64,000 nucleotides of DNA from NCBI GenBank assembly GCA_036426205.1, contig CM071570.1, forward strand, positions 72,976,838-73,040,837, read 5' to 3'. The stretch's first letter is position 1, and each line of letters opens with the position of its first letter. A program made the translations under genes and the position numbers. The notes under the pieces are model-generated. The model saw only the letters and a program-made list of their open reading frames with translations, was not told the origin of the DNA and did no database searches. This DNA is from Ascaphus truei (Eukaryota > Chordata > Amphibia > Anura > Ascaphidae). Below, in pieces: positions 25,310 through 35,716 of this stretch.

Positions 25310-25890
25310 TCATTAAAACCAATATTAGATGAAGGGGCTAAAGGTGAATCCTTCATTAAGTCCTAGTGGGGTCAACGTCTTCAGTTTGTAAATCCCCTGG
25401 GCTTTCAACTGTAAGAGCTTCCTTCCTATTGCAATCACCTTTTCTGATGGAGTGCTGGACAAAGTCTATGCCACAGAAATTGAGACAGCTACTGTCTCCA
25501 TTATGGTAATAATTAACATGTTTTGCTAGTGGCGTGTCAAGTTCGTTAGACACTGACTTGACATGTTCCCTCACACGACTTTGCAGTTGTCTGTAGGTTT
25601 TGCATATATATTGCATCCCACACCGACAGTCTTGCAGTTTACAAATTCTCTTATATTGTATTCCTGGTCATGATTGGAATTCAATTTTTTTTGCATGGTT
25701 GCATAAAGGGACATGCATTGCAGAAATTGCAGCGCTATGATCCCACAGTTCTATCTGTAGTCAATGCCTATGTGTCATTGCAGTGACGTGGCTATGAACA
25801 AGGGTGTCCTTGATATTTTTTGATCTGCTGTTGGTGATCATAGTCTGATGTCCTAATAGCGCTTTGAGCTCTTGATCTGATTGCACTAAC
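25310..25890 (-). mobile_element. Penelope-like element 3' part with GIY-YIG domain
   Basis: Read on the minus strand, the segment encodes LLGHQTMITNSRSKNIKDTL, then a frame-broken part, then CRCGMQYICKTYRQLQSRV, REHVKSVSNELDTPLAKHVN, CGIDFVQHSIRKGDCNRKE and, after a shift, IYKLKTLTPLGLNEGF. The GIY-YIG homing-endonuclease-like domain (here YICKTYRQLQSRVREH) with IYxLxTLxPxGLNE is the C-terminal domain of Penelope-like elements of the Neptune type. The usual glycine of YxGKT is cysteine here, and stops are present, so it is dead. Confidence 0.8.
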
Positions 25891-26179
25891 TGCTTAAAGA
25901 GTGGATTACTATATTAGTAAATTAAAAAGGATGAGATTAAATTATGTGAAATAGCCAAATCACAGACTAACAGCCCTTAAACTTCTAGAACAACTACGAA
26001 CAGAACTCTAAAATAACTGCTCCAGGGACTGAGGGTGTGGCTATTTATACTACCTCCCTCCCCCTAATTACATTACTAAGCACATAAGAGCAGCAGCATG
26101 TGATGACTCATGACTCCAACAATGTAATCCTTTATACTACCTAGACCCCTTAGTCTCATAGTTTCCAACAAGAAGGTGG

Positions 26180-26210
<31 letters not shown>

Positions 26211-26215
26211 ATATA
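26180..26215 (+). repeat. TA microsatellite
   Basis: It directly abuts the LTR terminus at 26216. Confidence 0.9.
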
Positions 26216-27035
26216 TGTAACGGTATTTCTGGCCCGGCCTGACCCACCCAATCTCACATTGGCCCCTGTGGTCTAACCGGACCCCATTACAGTGTGGATA
26301 TGTCATATGGTGCACCTGCTGGCTACAGGACTCCTGAGTCTCCCGCATGATGGTGTGTGGGGAGAACCCGTCAAACAGGCAGCTGAGGTAGTGTGCTGAG
26401 TCTCACCTAGTTACAGTGCAGCGCCTCCACCTCACCAGGGTCCCTGCGTCCGCATGGGGATGATCCTGGCGAGGAACTCCTCCGTGGTGCTCCTCTCTGT
26501 ACACTCATCCCAGATAGATACACGAGAGGGTTTCTGGCTGAACTCATCTTTATTGACACGGCAAGGCAACTGCCCTTCACAAGGAGTATCTTCAGCCGCT
26601 CATCTCGCCAGTGCTCCCTTTAGTTAGGTATATCACCTAGATCAGGGATTCACTATCCCCGCAGGAATCACTGTCCTGTGCCAGGTCCCTGGACACAGCC
26701 TCCTATGGAGTTACTATAACATAACTGCCAGAACTCCTCCTCAGCTCTGACAAGAGCTTTCCAGCAACACTGCAGTAACTCTGCATCAGAACTTTGCAGC
26801 AACTCATCAACTAACTTTAGAACACAGTGCTGTGCCTTATGTAAGCTTCTGAGGCTGACACATCTCTGACATCACTAACCATGGAGTCAGAGCATGTGAC
26901 CAGTCCCAGCCATACACAGAGCACCCCACCAGGGTGTGAGGGGAAACCTCCATAATTACTGCTGGCATGCCCACACTTACCAGGCCTTACTGCCAGCAGG
27001 AGAGATGACTGTAGGCATTTTACATGACCGCTACA
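26216..27035 (-). mobile_element. LTR (3') next to the long ORF
   Basis: Read on the minus strand, this 820 bp segment begins TGTAGCGGTC and ends ACCGTTACA, giving TGTA/TACA termini. It directly follows the purine run AGGGGGAGAA. It contains AATAAA on the minus strand near 26550 and the motif GGTGGAGGCGCTG near 26425, which recurs in two other LTRs here. Its end abuts a TA array, so no target duplication can be read. The matching 5' LTR is missing. Confidence 0.7.
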
Positions 27036-27045
27036 TTCTCCCCCT
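27036..27045 (-). promoter_or_regulatory. Polypurine tract
   Basis: The minus-strand sequence AGGGGGAGAA immediately precedes the TGTAGCGG start of the LTR. Such a tract primes plus-strand DNA synthesis in LTR retrotransposons. Its position fixes the boundary of the 3' LTR. Confidence 0.65.
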
Positions 27046-27219
27046 GGTGAATCCCATCGTCCTCGCTGGGACCTAAATTTGCATACCTCTTTCCAGGAAG
27101 CACTGCAACAGAAAACATAATTAACATCACACGATTCAAATACAGTATACATGAATACAGTCATCCGCCAAGCCCGCCCCGACCAGCAGCCACAGACCCG
27201 CAGGATGCGTCAGTACCCC

Positions 27220-29466
27220 CTAAAAATAGTGATCTGGGTCAGGTTTCCTCACTTCCCGGTTACCCATATCCAGGACCGTAACATAATAATGCCTAGGTGA
27301 TCCTCTCTCTGGCACATAGGTCACTCTATGTTTGTGAACATTTCTCCCTATGCTCCACACTCGCATCAGGGTGTCTATTCTTTCTTCTGCCTTTTTACCT
27401 ACTATGTCGCTCCCCCTATTGGTTAAGTACAGCTCTATAGTTTCTTGGAGCCACGATTCCCTATTGTCCTCAATTTCATCCATCAGGGGCTCCGGAACAT
27501 AGGGATACTCCAACCCATGGGATTTTTTATATTTGACTATTATAGCCCTCTCCGCCCTACTGACCCTGGTCAGATCAGCATTACCTGCCCTCCCAGGTAA
27601 CACCCATGATAGGGGCTCATCAGGATCAACGGGATCTGACAGTGTGTCGGGACCCATGGGCGCTATGTCTCTACGCTCCAGCTGGAACCACCTCTCCTGT
27701 AATTCCCTGTCCCTCTGCTCTGGTGTAAATTCTCCCTCTCTCCACCAGAAATCTACCACGTCCTCCCGCCGGATGAGGAACCGAGTACGGTCCATCCATG
27801 CGGAGTACCCCTCAAATAGTGGAGCCCACCACCGGGTCTCCTTAAAGGGATTAAGCCCTGGTTCCCTGTCATCATCAAACGAAAACACCCCGGACGACCT
27901 TGTGGACCGCGGTTTGGACCACCTTGATGACCCCGGAGCCTTTACTGCCGGTTGGGGTGCTGTACCCGCCACCCTCAATTCTCCTCCTCCCCGGGAGCCA
28001 CCTTCCGTAGCTCCACTGAGCTGCCTCTCCCCAGTCCGTTTTTCCTCCCCCCCCAAAGGTATGTCCACAAGTTCCAAGCTGGGCGGTGAACCCGGTGACC
28101 GTGTGATAGGGGTAGGGGCATTAGCTAGGGCATGGGGTTGGGTATAGGGGCATGGAACGGGACCCCACGGGGTTACGACCCGCTCCTGGCTGTCCGTAGA
28201 CTGGTCCAAGGATGATGTCTCACCCTCCTCAGTCCTGACACCGTTTCTCCATTTTCTGGGCAATACGAGCGGTCGGGGGCCTTCCCCCAATCGCCGGAGC
28301 GTCGCTGCATCCCTTTCCTGGGTTCCGCCGTCGCCACCGGAAGTGACGTCCTCCCCGGAACCGGAAGCGTCGCCATCTCGCGTTGGACCCCCATGCGGGA
28401 TCTCTTCTTCCACGACGACATCCGGTTGCTCCGCCGTCGCCACCGGAAGTGATGCCGTCCCTCCACGTGCGCGTTGGGCCTGGCGCGGCCCTTCCAGCGC
28501 TTCGCCGTCTGTTGTGACCAGGTAAGGGATAGGGCTTTTTGGCTTACCCGTCCGCAGGGGTGTAGGCGTCTCTCTCCCATCTCCGCCAGGTCCTGGGATG
28601 GCGGGACTCCGTCGGTTGGATCGCCGATCTGCGGGGGACGTCCGGTCACTCACCCCACGGGGCGTCGTTCTTCCCGTCTGTCTTTTCCGCTCCGTTCTTG
28701 CTACCGCCAGCTCACGGAGGTCCTCATCAGAGTAGTCCCCTCGCCCCGACCTAGGGGTCGCGGGGCGGGGTGAAAGTCTCTTTGCCCCGGTCTCGGGGTT
28801 TACTCCAGCCTCCTCAATGGCCAGTGACCCAGCCGACTTGACCGGCTCCAGTCCCCTATCTCCGGGACTCGCGCGGTTCATCCACAACGCGCCCGGGGAC
28901 TCAGCAGGGCGCCGTGTCACATCCACCGGGGGGTCAGCAGGCTGTATTGGGACGAATGTGGGCATGGGCCACAGATACAAAGTCCCGCAATGAGGGCAAC
29001 GTGCCATCGTATTCACAGTACCTCCGGGCAGCCCGCATTGTAGGCAGAGCCCGACTACCGTCTCTGTATTGGCCACCCTCACCACCAGCACCCCGCCGGG
29101 CACTGAGTAGGGCTGGGTGGAGACCATAGTGCCCACAGTGGAGGAGCAGGCCATTCTTGGTACAGGAGTCACTTCCTGTACAGGTCTCTCCTTCTCTGTG
29201 GTTCCTCGCAACTGACTGGTGGAAGTTGCTGGATCCGCCACTCCCTGCTTCGGCTCCTCCCTTCTCTGACAGAGTTGGAACCCGCCCCCAGGGGTTGCAA
29301 TAATGGGCGGGTCCCACAGGGGAATATCATGCCCCTTAATTAAGGCCGCACCTCTCTCAGTCCTGGTGGGCGCGGTTAGCGTTTTCGCGCCAATTTCCTC
29401 CCCAGAGCTGGATTCCTTTCCCGCGGCTAGTTCCCGCCTTCTCCTTGCAGCAGCTTTTTGCACAAG
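27220..29466 (-). CDS. Long ORF of an LTR element, family unknown
   Basis: The open frame of about 750 codons ends in PDPDHYF and a stop. Its only upstream Met codons lie in a TA microsatellite, so the true N-terminus is lost. In order it shows: a basic RRRREL segment; a CLQC...CPHC pair 13 residues apart, like a zinc ribbon; a long Pro/Gly/Arg/Ser/Thr-rich, probably disordered middle; and a Trp- and charge-rich C-terminal domain (WWAPLFEGYSAWMDRTRF, DFWWREGEF, HGLEYPYVPEPLMDEIEDN, ERIDTLMRVWSIGRN). The stop lies about 175 bp before a polypurine tract and LTR on the same strand, so this is the last ORF of an LTR element. I do not recognise it: no CCHC knuckle, protease, RT or integrase motif, and no signal peptide or membrane segment, is visible. 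A gag-like protein of a non-autonomous element is the best guess. Confidence 0.6.
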   Translation of the reverse strand, partial: LVQKAAARRRRELAAGKESSSGEEIGAKTLTAPTRTERGAALIKGHDIPLWDPPIIATPGGGFQLCQRREEPKQGVADPATSTSQLRGTTEKERPVQEVTPVPRMACSSTVGTMVSTQPYSVPGGVLVVRVANTETVVGLCLQCGLPGGTVNTMARCPHCGTLYLWPMPTFVPIQPADPPVDVTRRPAESPGALWMNRASPGDRGLEPVKSAGSLAIEEAGVNPETGAKRLSPRPATPRSGRGDYSDEDLRELAVARTERKRQTGRTTPRGVSDRTSPADRRSNRRSPAIPGPGGDGRETPTPLRTGKPKSPIPYLVTTDGEALEGPRQAQRARGGTASLPVATAEQPDVVVEEEIPHGGPTRDGDASGSGEDVTSGGDGGTQERDAATLRRLGEGPRPLVLPRKWRNGVRTEEGETSSLDQSTDSQERVVTPWGPVPCPYTQPHALANAPTPITRSPGSPPSLELVDIPLGGEEKRTGERQLSGATEGGSRGGGELRVAGTAPQPAVKAPGSSRWSKPRSTRSSGVFSFDDDREPGLNPFKETRWWAPLFEGYSAWMDRTRFLIRREDVVDFWWREGEFTPEQRDRELQERWFQLERRDIAPMGPDTLSDPVDPDEPLSWVLPGRAGNADLTRVSRAERAIIVKYKKSHGLEYPYVPEPLMDEIEDNRESWLQETIELYLTNRGSDIVGKKAEERIDTLMRVWSIGRNVHKHRVTYVPERGSPRHYYVTVLDMGNREVRKPDPDHYF

Positions 29467-29467
29467 G

Positions 29468-29503
<36 letters not shown>

Positions 29504-29516
29504 ATATACATATACA
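29467..29516 (+). repeat. TA/CATA microsatellite
   Basis: It truncates the long ORF at its 5' end and directly precedes copy 2 of the 7 kb block. Confidence 0.9.
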
Positions 29517-29694
29517 CACCTTTTCATATTTATCATTTTGAATGCTGTGGACTTTTTTCCAGTTTGACTTTATATTTCTTTCTAGGAAATATTAAAGCGG
29601 TGCTTACATTAAACAGTAACGAACATGATTACATGTGCTAGTAAGTAAATGTAATTAAAATATTGTGCAAAGAATGAGCTTAAGTTGGAATTAC

Positions 29695-29900
29695 CTATAA
29701 AGGTCCATAATCAGCCCTTCTTCAAATCGAGCACAAAGGTTGTTCAATAAGAGCTCATGTTGCTCATACAGGCAGATGAAATTGGACTCAGGAAAAGGAT
29801 TGCGTGATAAGCAGGTTATTGTTTCCACCATGTTATACTGATTGATGTGCAGCCGGAAGTAATCGCCATTCATTGCATTCCCTGTTGCGATTTCCCGTCC
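29695..29900 (-). CDS. CFAP61: CFAP61 exon (intact copy)
   Basis: The 206 bp exon starts in phase 0 after TTAATTTCAG with GGA CGG GAA and ends in phase 2 at TAT AG followed by GTAATTCC. It encodes GREIATGNAMNGDYFRLHIN, the conserved block YNMVETITCLSRNPFPESNF and HELLLNNLCARFEEGLIMDL. The reading frame is intact, unlike the near copy at 15.0 kb. It lies in the right-hand copy of a 7 kb duplicated block. The following coding exon or exons, expected to carry the last hundred or so residues, were not found on the minus strand to the left, so they may lie outside the window. Confidence 0.9.
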
Positions 29901-30454
29901 CTGAAATTAAAGTTAATACAAGGACATTTCTGGTAAATACATAAGTATAGTTGTTGTTTTTTATTCTGTACATTTCATAAAGGTAGCTTTGCTGCAATGC
30001 CAATCTGCACCACATAAAATAGGAATTGGCTTCATTGCTGTGTATTTCATATTATAAAAAAAAACAAAATATGAAAAATGGCATAAAGAGACAACAGTGA
30101 ATTTCAAAATATGAAACGGTTTTACATCAGCACTGATCCTTATAAGTGATTGTAGTCGCATGGATGAGGTTAAATATCAGTCATATCCTTGAACTTGGTA
30201 ATATCTGGGATATTAGTTTACGTGATAGGGAGTTGTTTACAAAACTGGGCTGTTTGACTGAATGAAATAAATGTAGGAGTAGATCCACAGAAGTCTGTAG
30301 TTTTTGTGATAATAATGCACGTTACAGAAATTGTAAATGGACTTTATATTTTGTCCTATTAATGGGTTTCTCAGCAGCCCTTTATCATCTGTACCCAATT
30401 TTCCAACTCTATCTGTCCATGAAATGTCTGTGAATTGACTGTATAACCCTGTTC

Positions 30455-30570
30455 TTTTAATGTAACCATATTGTTATAACTCTGTGCCCAGGACATACTT
30501 GAAAGCGAGAGGTAACTCTCAATGTATTACTTCCTGGTAAAACATTTTTATAAATAAATATAAATACAAA
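30455..30570 (+). mobile_element. LINE 3' tail only (copy 2)
   Basis: It is the same insertion as at 15632 in the right-hand duplicated copy. It matches the LINE consensus at each indel where copy 1 deviates. Confidence 0.75.
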
Positions 30571-31267
30571 TAAATATCCTCAAAGCTAATGAGATGCAAA
30601 AATTAACATCCGTTCATAATAGTAGCAGCGCTGTTAACAGGGATTTTCATGTCTCAGAGACGCGTTCACCAATACACTGCACATGCACATTGGTAAACAA
30701 AAGTCTTATTAGCGCACACCATTTTGTGACGCGATACTCATTAGCATGACCTATCAGGATGCCCATGAGCATTTTATTTCAAATTCAAATAAATACATAT
30801 TCCAAACTGAATAACTCAGCCATTTTATTTAAACTGCAAAACAGTAGAGATGGCTGAGCACGCTTCAATGTACAGTATACTACAAACAACAAAAAGGCCT
30901 TGTGCTGTGCATTCAATGTACTGTTCACTGCTGGGGCTGCTCCTACTGCTGGGGCTGGCAGAATATGTAGCCAGAAATAATGAGGAGCAGCCTGGATGAT
31001 TTTAGGATTATCCACAAATCCAAATTACCGATCGGGTTTGCATGTTCTTTCCGCACGCTATGAAATTTGTGTCAAAACGGTATTCACTAAGTCATACGTT
31101 TCTTATCGTTTGGTAAAAAAAAGCCAAATAGCTCTAATTTGTGTTTGCTTAATAAGTGAAATGTCGCTCCAGCAGTCTGGATAAGCTGCACAGAGAAAGC
31201 TGCATCCCCTGCACAGCTCTTGCAGGCGATCACGCAGTTTTAATTTACATTTTTATAACATAGTATA

Positions 31268-31345
31268 GAAGCAGGGGGTCTCCGGAGCTGAACCGCTTTA
31301 ATTTCAGCCCCAGGGATCCCCTGCTTCACAGGTTACAGGCCCCGG
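31268..31345 (+). mobile_element. Short end-only copy of the family
   Basis: GAAGCAGGGGGTCTCCGGAG, CTGAACCGCTTTAATTTCAG and GGGATCCCCTGCTTC form a hairpin-like unit. The copy 1 version is at 16437-16495 with indels. Confidence 0.5.
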
Positions 31346-31853
31346 CATACAGAGAGAGAGAGACAGCAAGGAGAGCTAGCAACAGACGGATGATGAAAAG
31401 GAGGGAATGGAGAGCAGTGTGCACATGGGGTAGAAGCAAGGGGAGGAGGAGACAGTTGAGATGAGTAGGAGAGGAGGAAGTGTAATGTGCACAGAGAGGA
31501 GGACACAGTAAGGCAAGGAGTGCAAAGAGAGGGGAGGAGAGAGTGCAAAGAGTAGCAGGGCATGATGGAGGAGTGAGTAAGGTGGGGAAGAGGGGATAAG
31601 AGACCACAAGGCATTCCAGGAGGGGTGAAAACAAAGAGTAATGTTTAATTGATAACCTTTAAGATCTGCTAGATCGGCATATGTTACGCCGGGTACAGCT
31701 AGTTATATAATAAAGCGGCCTAAGGAAGCCAATTTATAGCCTGATAGGTAAATCCAGAGATCAGCCGATGGGCAAAATTAGAATCCAATCTATTAGACCC
31801 TCTGAGAACAGACAATGTAATATGGCTTCCAAAAGTATTGTATGGCTACTACA

Positions 31854-33817
31854 CAGGGTTGCCACCTTCGACTGACGGTCAACCCGGAGATTTTTTTTTT
31901 TAAAATAACACTGTGTTGCCATGACAACGGGATGCTATGTAACGTCACGCGGCGTCAAGTCGCCATGACAACGTGGCACCGCATGACGTCGTGACATCAT
32001 GTGGCGGCTCATTGTCATGGCAACGAGCATCACGTGATGCTGTTACGTCACGTGACGTTCCCGTTGGCATGGCAACGCAGCGCCATTTGACGCCACGGAG
32101 CCATATTGAGAGTAGTTGCAGGGGGAGATGGCGGGAGACTGCTGTTGCGGGCACTATTGCTGCGTTAATGCTATATGGAATTATACCTTACATCATTTCT
32201 ATTATTTATAACTAACGCTGATGACAATTGTTGCAAACAGAGTCGTCACTGATCAATATTAATTTATTACAATGTTTACCTCAGTTAACTTTACTTGAGT
32301 TAATTTAACAAAGACAAGGTTACCTCATTGCTATCAAAAGGGAGGAACTGAAGCAGCTTTACTGTAGAGAGAGAGGGGGAGAAGAGAGAGAGAAGAGAGA
32401 GAGGCGATAGAGAAGAGCAGAGGATCGGGGGGAGAAGAGAATGAGAAGAAGAGGGGGAGAAGATAGAGATGAGAGGGAGGAGAAGAGAGATGAGAGGTGG
32501 GGCAAGATCGAGTGAGATTGGCGAGGGGCGAGAGAGAGGGAGAGGAAGAGGGAGGCGGGATCGGTAGAAGAGAGAGAGAGGGGGTGAGAAAGACGAGAGG
32601 GGCGGAGAGAAGAACCGAGACGATGAGGGGAGGACGAGAGGACGAGAGGGGAGCGAGAGCGGGAGAGAGAGAGAGTGGGAGCAGATAGCAGAGAGAGGGC
32701 AAGGGGAGAGGGAGGAGGAAACAGAGAGAGAGGGGGGAGAAGCGAGAGAGCGAGAGAGAAGCAGGGGGGCGGAGAAGAGAGGCAGAGAGGGGCGGCGAGG
32801 AGCAGAGAGATGAGAGAGGGGAGAGGGAGAAGTACGACGAGCAGACGAGGGGAGGCGAGAGGCAGAGAGAGGAGAGGGGGGAGGAAGAATGAGAGAGGGA
32901 GGAGAAGAACGAATGAGAAGGGGCGGCGAGAAGCAGAGAGGAGGGGGACTTAGGATTGACGAGAGAGATGCAAGATAGATGGGGACGGAACAGAGAGAGG
33001 GAACAGTGCAGAGGAGAAGAAGGAGAGAGAGGACAGGGAGCGGCAAGGGAGAGGAGCGGGGAGAGAAGAGAGGGGGAGAGGAGGGAGAAGAGGAGGGGGA
33101 GAAGAGAGAGAGAGGGGGGAGAAGAGAGAGAGGGGGGAGAGAGAGAGAGGGGAGGAGGATAGGGGAAAAGGGAGACCGGGAGAGGATGAGGAGAGGGGGG
33201 GGGAGGAGAAGCGAGAGAGAGGGGGAGGAGGAAGAGAGAGGGGGGAGAAAGAGAGAGAGGGGAGAAGGAGAAGAGAGAGAGGGTGGAGAGGAGAAGGGAG
33301 AGGGGGGAGGGGAGAAGGAGAGGGGGGTGAGGAGAGGGGGGCCGGGAGAGGGGGGGCAGAGAGGGGGGGAGAGGGGGGAGAAGGGAGAGGAGGGGGGGAG
33401 AAGGGGAGAGGGGAGCAGGGGAGAGGAGGGGGAGAGGGGGAGAAGGGAGAGAGGAGATAAGATACATGGGGGTGGTGTGTGTTCTCTAGCAGGGTTTCTA
33501 AGAATGTTACTGTGTTGCTTATGTGCCAATCGATCTTGTCTAATAAAAACTACAACTCCCATGATCCCCTACCTGTGAGCATGTGCAGTAGAGCATAGGG
33601 CTGTGACCCGGATGTAGTAGGCAGTGAAGTGCACACAGATAGTCCCGTGAGAAATGCAGAGGATCTGTGAGTGATGTAGCAATGCGAACTCACTTACTGT
33701 GCTGCCCTGTCTGCAACAACCCGCCCACCCGGAGATTTCAGGGACAAACCCGGAGCCCGGAGAAGGGGATGCCAAACCCGGAGTCTCCGGGTGAAACCCG
33801 GAGAGGTGGCAACCCCG
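31854..33817 (+). mobile_element. hAT-like element carrying a purine satellite
   Basis: The element begins CAGGGTTGCCACC, ends GGTGGCAACCCCG and is flanked by an exact 8 bp duplication, CTACTACA (31846-31853 and 33818-33825), as expected for hAT transposons. It is non-autonomous. The left part is CpG-rich with repeated CATGGCAAC / CGTCACGTGACG strings; the centre (32360-33460) is a G/A satellite; then comes a right part with several CCGGGTGAAACCCGGAG strings. A right-end fragment of the same family is at about 12540-12607, ending CAACCCTG. Confidence 0.75.
32360..33460 (+). repeat. Purine (GA/G-run) satellite
   Basis: 1.1 kb of almost pure G and A, built from GAGAGAGGGGG and AGAAGAGAG variants. 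It is open in several minus frames only because of its composition. It could form triplex or G-quadruplex structures. Confidence 0.9.
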
Positions 33818-33825
33818 CTACTACA

Positions 33826-35093
33826 CCGAGATTCTGGGACACTAATGGAGCGAGGGCGGGTCTGGTTGGAGGGAGCTCCGCCATGGTCCCATTATTTGGA
33901 AACCCAACCTAAACAATTCTAAAAATCCAAGTTAAAAAAATACATGGAAACATACATTTTAATGTTACACTTTATGTAAAATTAAAACGTTTCAATATGG
34001 AAAAAGCTCAATTCAAATCACTATTTTCTCTCAAATGTACTTGGAATTGTTTAAGGATTGGTAGACCATATTTTCTAACAATTACTTCCATTAAAAGTGT
34101 TTTATTTCTAACTATGTTTATATATGCTAATACTGTACTATATTCTGATAGAGCACAATATTAATCTCCATGGCAAATCTACTTACTTGCAATCTGGGTA
34201 GAAAATGTATTATGTGTAAAGCATTTTTTTTTCAATATCTAAAACTTACATTACAAAGGATCTTGTTTACATTTACCATAAAGTCATATGAAATGTGCAG
34301 CCTATATGATAATGCACACAGCAGCATATAATCTTCTGCGTGCAATTAAATGAGTAAATATGATGAATACATATAAAATAAAACACATTTGTGCATATTT
34401 ACACTACTCTTTTTTTACTACCATTATGTAAATCTGATAATTGGAAAACTCTTAGTGAAAATGACTATTTTTTCTGTCAGCATTAAGAAAGTGATCCATA
34501 AATAGACAAATGTACTTACGTCTTATCTGTGTTCATTAGCACAATAAATCAAGTCAAGTAAAACGGAATATTAGGGACATGAGCAAAAGCATTCCAGTAA
34601 TGGGCAAATGTTTTCCCGAGATGCTGCATGTGCTATTCACATTCCATAGTTTATGTAAAATTTAGTTGCTTGGTTACAACTTAGTGCTGCATGCGTGTAC
34701 CACAGAGCTATGTTGGTACATTTAGCAATGTTTGCTCTCTTCTGCCTTTACACAAATTATTTCCATGATTGTGGTAATGGATTCCTTGAATATACTTTTA
34801 GAACTATTTTCTTCTTTTCATATGACAAAAGAACATTATGGCTAGAGGACTTAGCATACCGCTGTTTGCAAAATACATTATAATGTCTGAGATATAGAAC
34901 ATAGTAATTCAAATTCATCCTTGATTATTTGGGTATCTAAGTACTGTAAGAATTACCTTTCTTCCCATTCCCACTGTAATAGTCCTTGACCAGACTGAAA
35001 TAAAGATCTCTAGCACTGAAAGGCACATTACCTCATAGAATATGTGTCTATTAACAACTAAAATAACTGAAACATAAAATGTGTTACTAGTCC
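33826..35093. other. Intron-like sequence of copy 2
   Basis: AT-rich and non-coding; it corresponds to 18974-20298 in copy 1. No gene is seen. Confidence 0.6.
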
Positions 35094-35716
35094 TGTAACA
35101 GGGAATTAGCCCTGTTAAAGAAACTTGCCTCTAATCCAGCAGTGTGCTGGTTAATTGCATTCCAGCAATTAACCAACTCCACCTGGCTGATTAGAGCTCT
35201 CTCAGAAATAGCCTGTTCTGAGACAGGAAGGGGAATTCCTGAGTCTCACAATTGGGGGCTGAACCAAGGAAGGACAGACATATTTTTCCTTAGTCCACAC
35301 TGGACTGACCAGAAGAACAGGTGTCTTGAGCTGCAGAAGGACTGGACTGTATGCTGATAGCAAGACAAGGGGACCAGACCTCTAAACCTGAACAGACATT
35401 GCCTTAGCACACAAAGGTGCAGACCCAGAAGAGCAGAGAGGCTTCCCCTGATACTACAAGAGACAGATAAGACTTTCTTTTGGGACCGTTATATATCTGC
35501 ATAAATGTATATATATTTGGGGCTGGTAATTAGCTTAGCTATCCACCCAGTTAGAGAGGGCTGGACTAAATGTGCAGCTATTCTCCAAAGTGGGGCAGGT
35601 TTTCTTTTGCTTATTTTGAATGCTTTTGCTGTGTTAAAGGGACAGGCGCAATAAAGCCTAATTTTAGTTTCACTTTAAACGGTCTCCATTGCGTACCTCT
35701 GCACACGTCTCTTACA
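35094..35716 (+). mobile_element. Solo LTR, 0.62 kb
   Basis: The segment starts TGTAACAGGG and ends GTCTCTTACA, giving TGTAA/TTACA termini. The flanks AGTCC and AGTAC may be a decayed target duplication. AATAAAG occurs about 65 bp before the end. The last 47 bp are repeated exactly at 49010-49056. A related minus-strand copy lies at about 7520-7952. Confidence 0.6.

Noticed and set aside
14899..29900. Tandem CFAP61 exon duplication as a biological event
   Set aside because: Indel-only differences and broken frame in one copy fit sequence error better; kept as a finding about assembly.
32300..33562. Minus-strand 420-codon Ser/Pro/Leu frame
   Set aside because: It is a translation of the purine satellite, with similar open frames in other registers.
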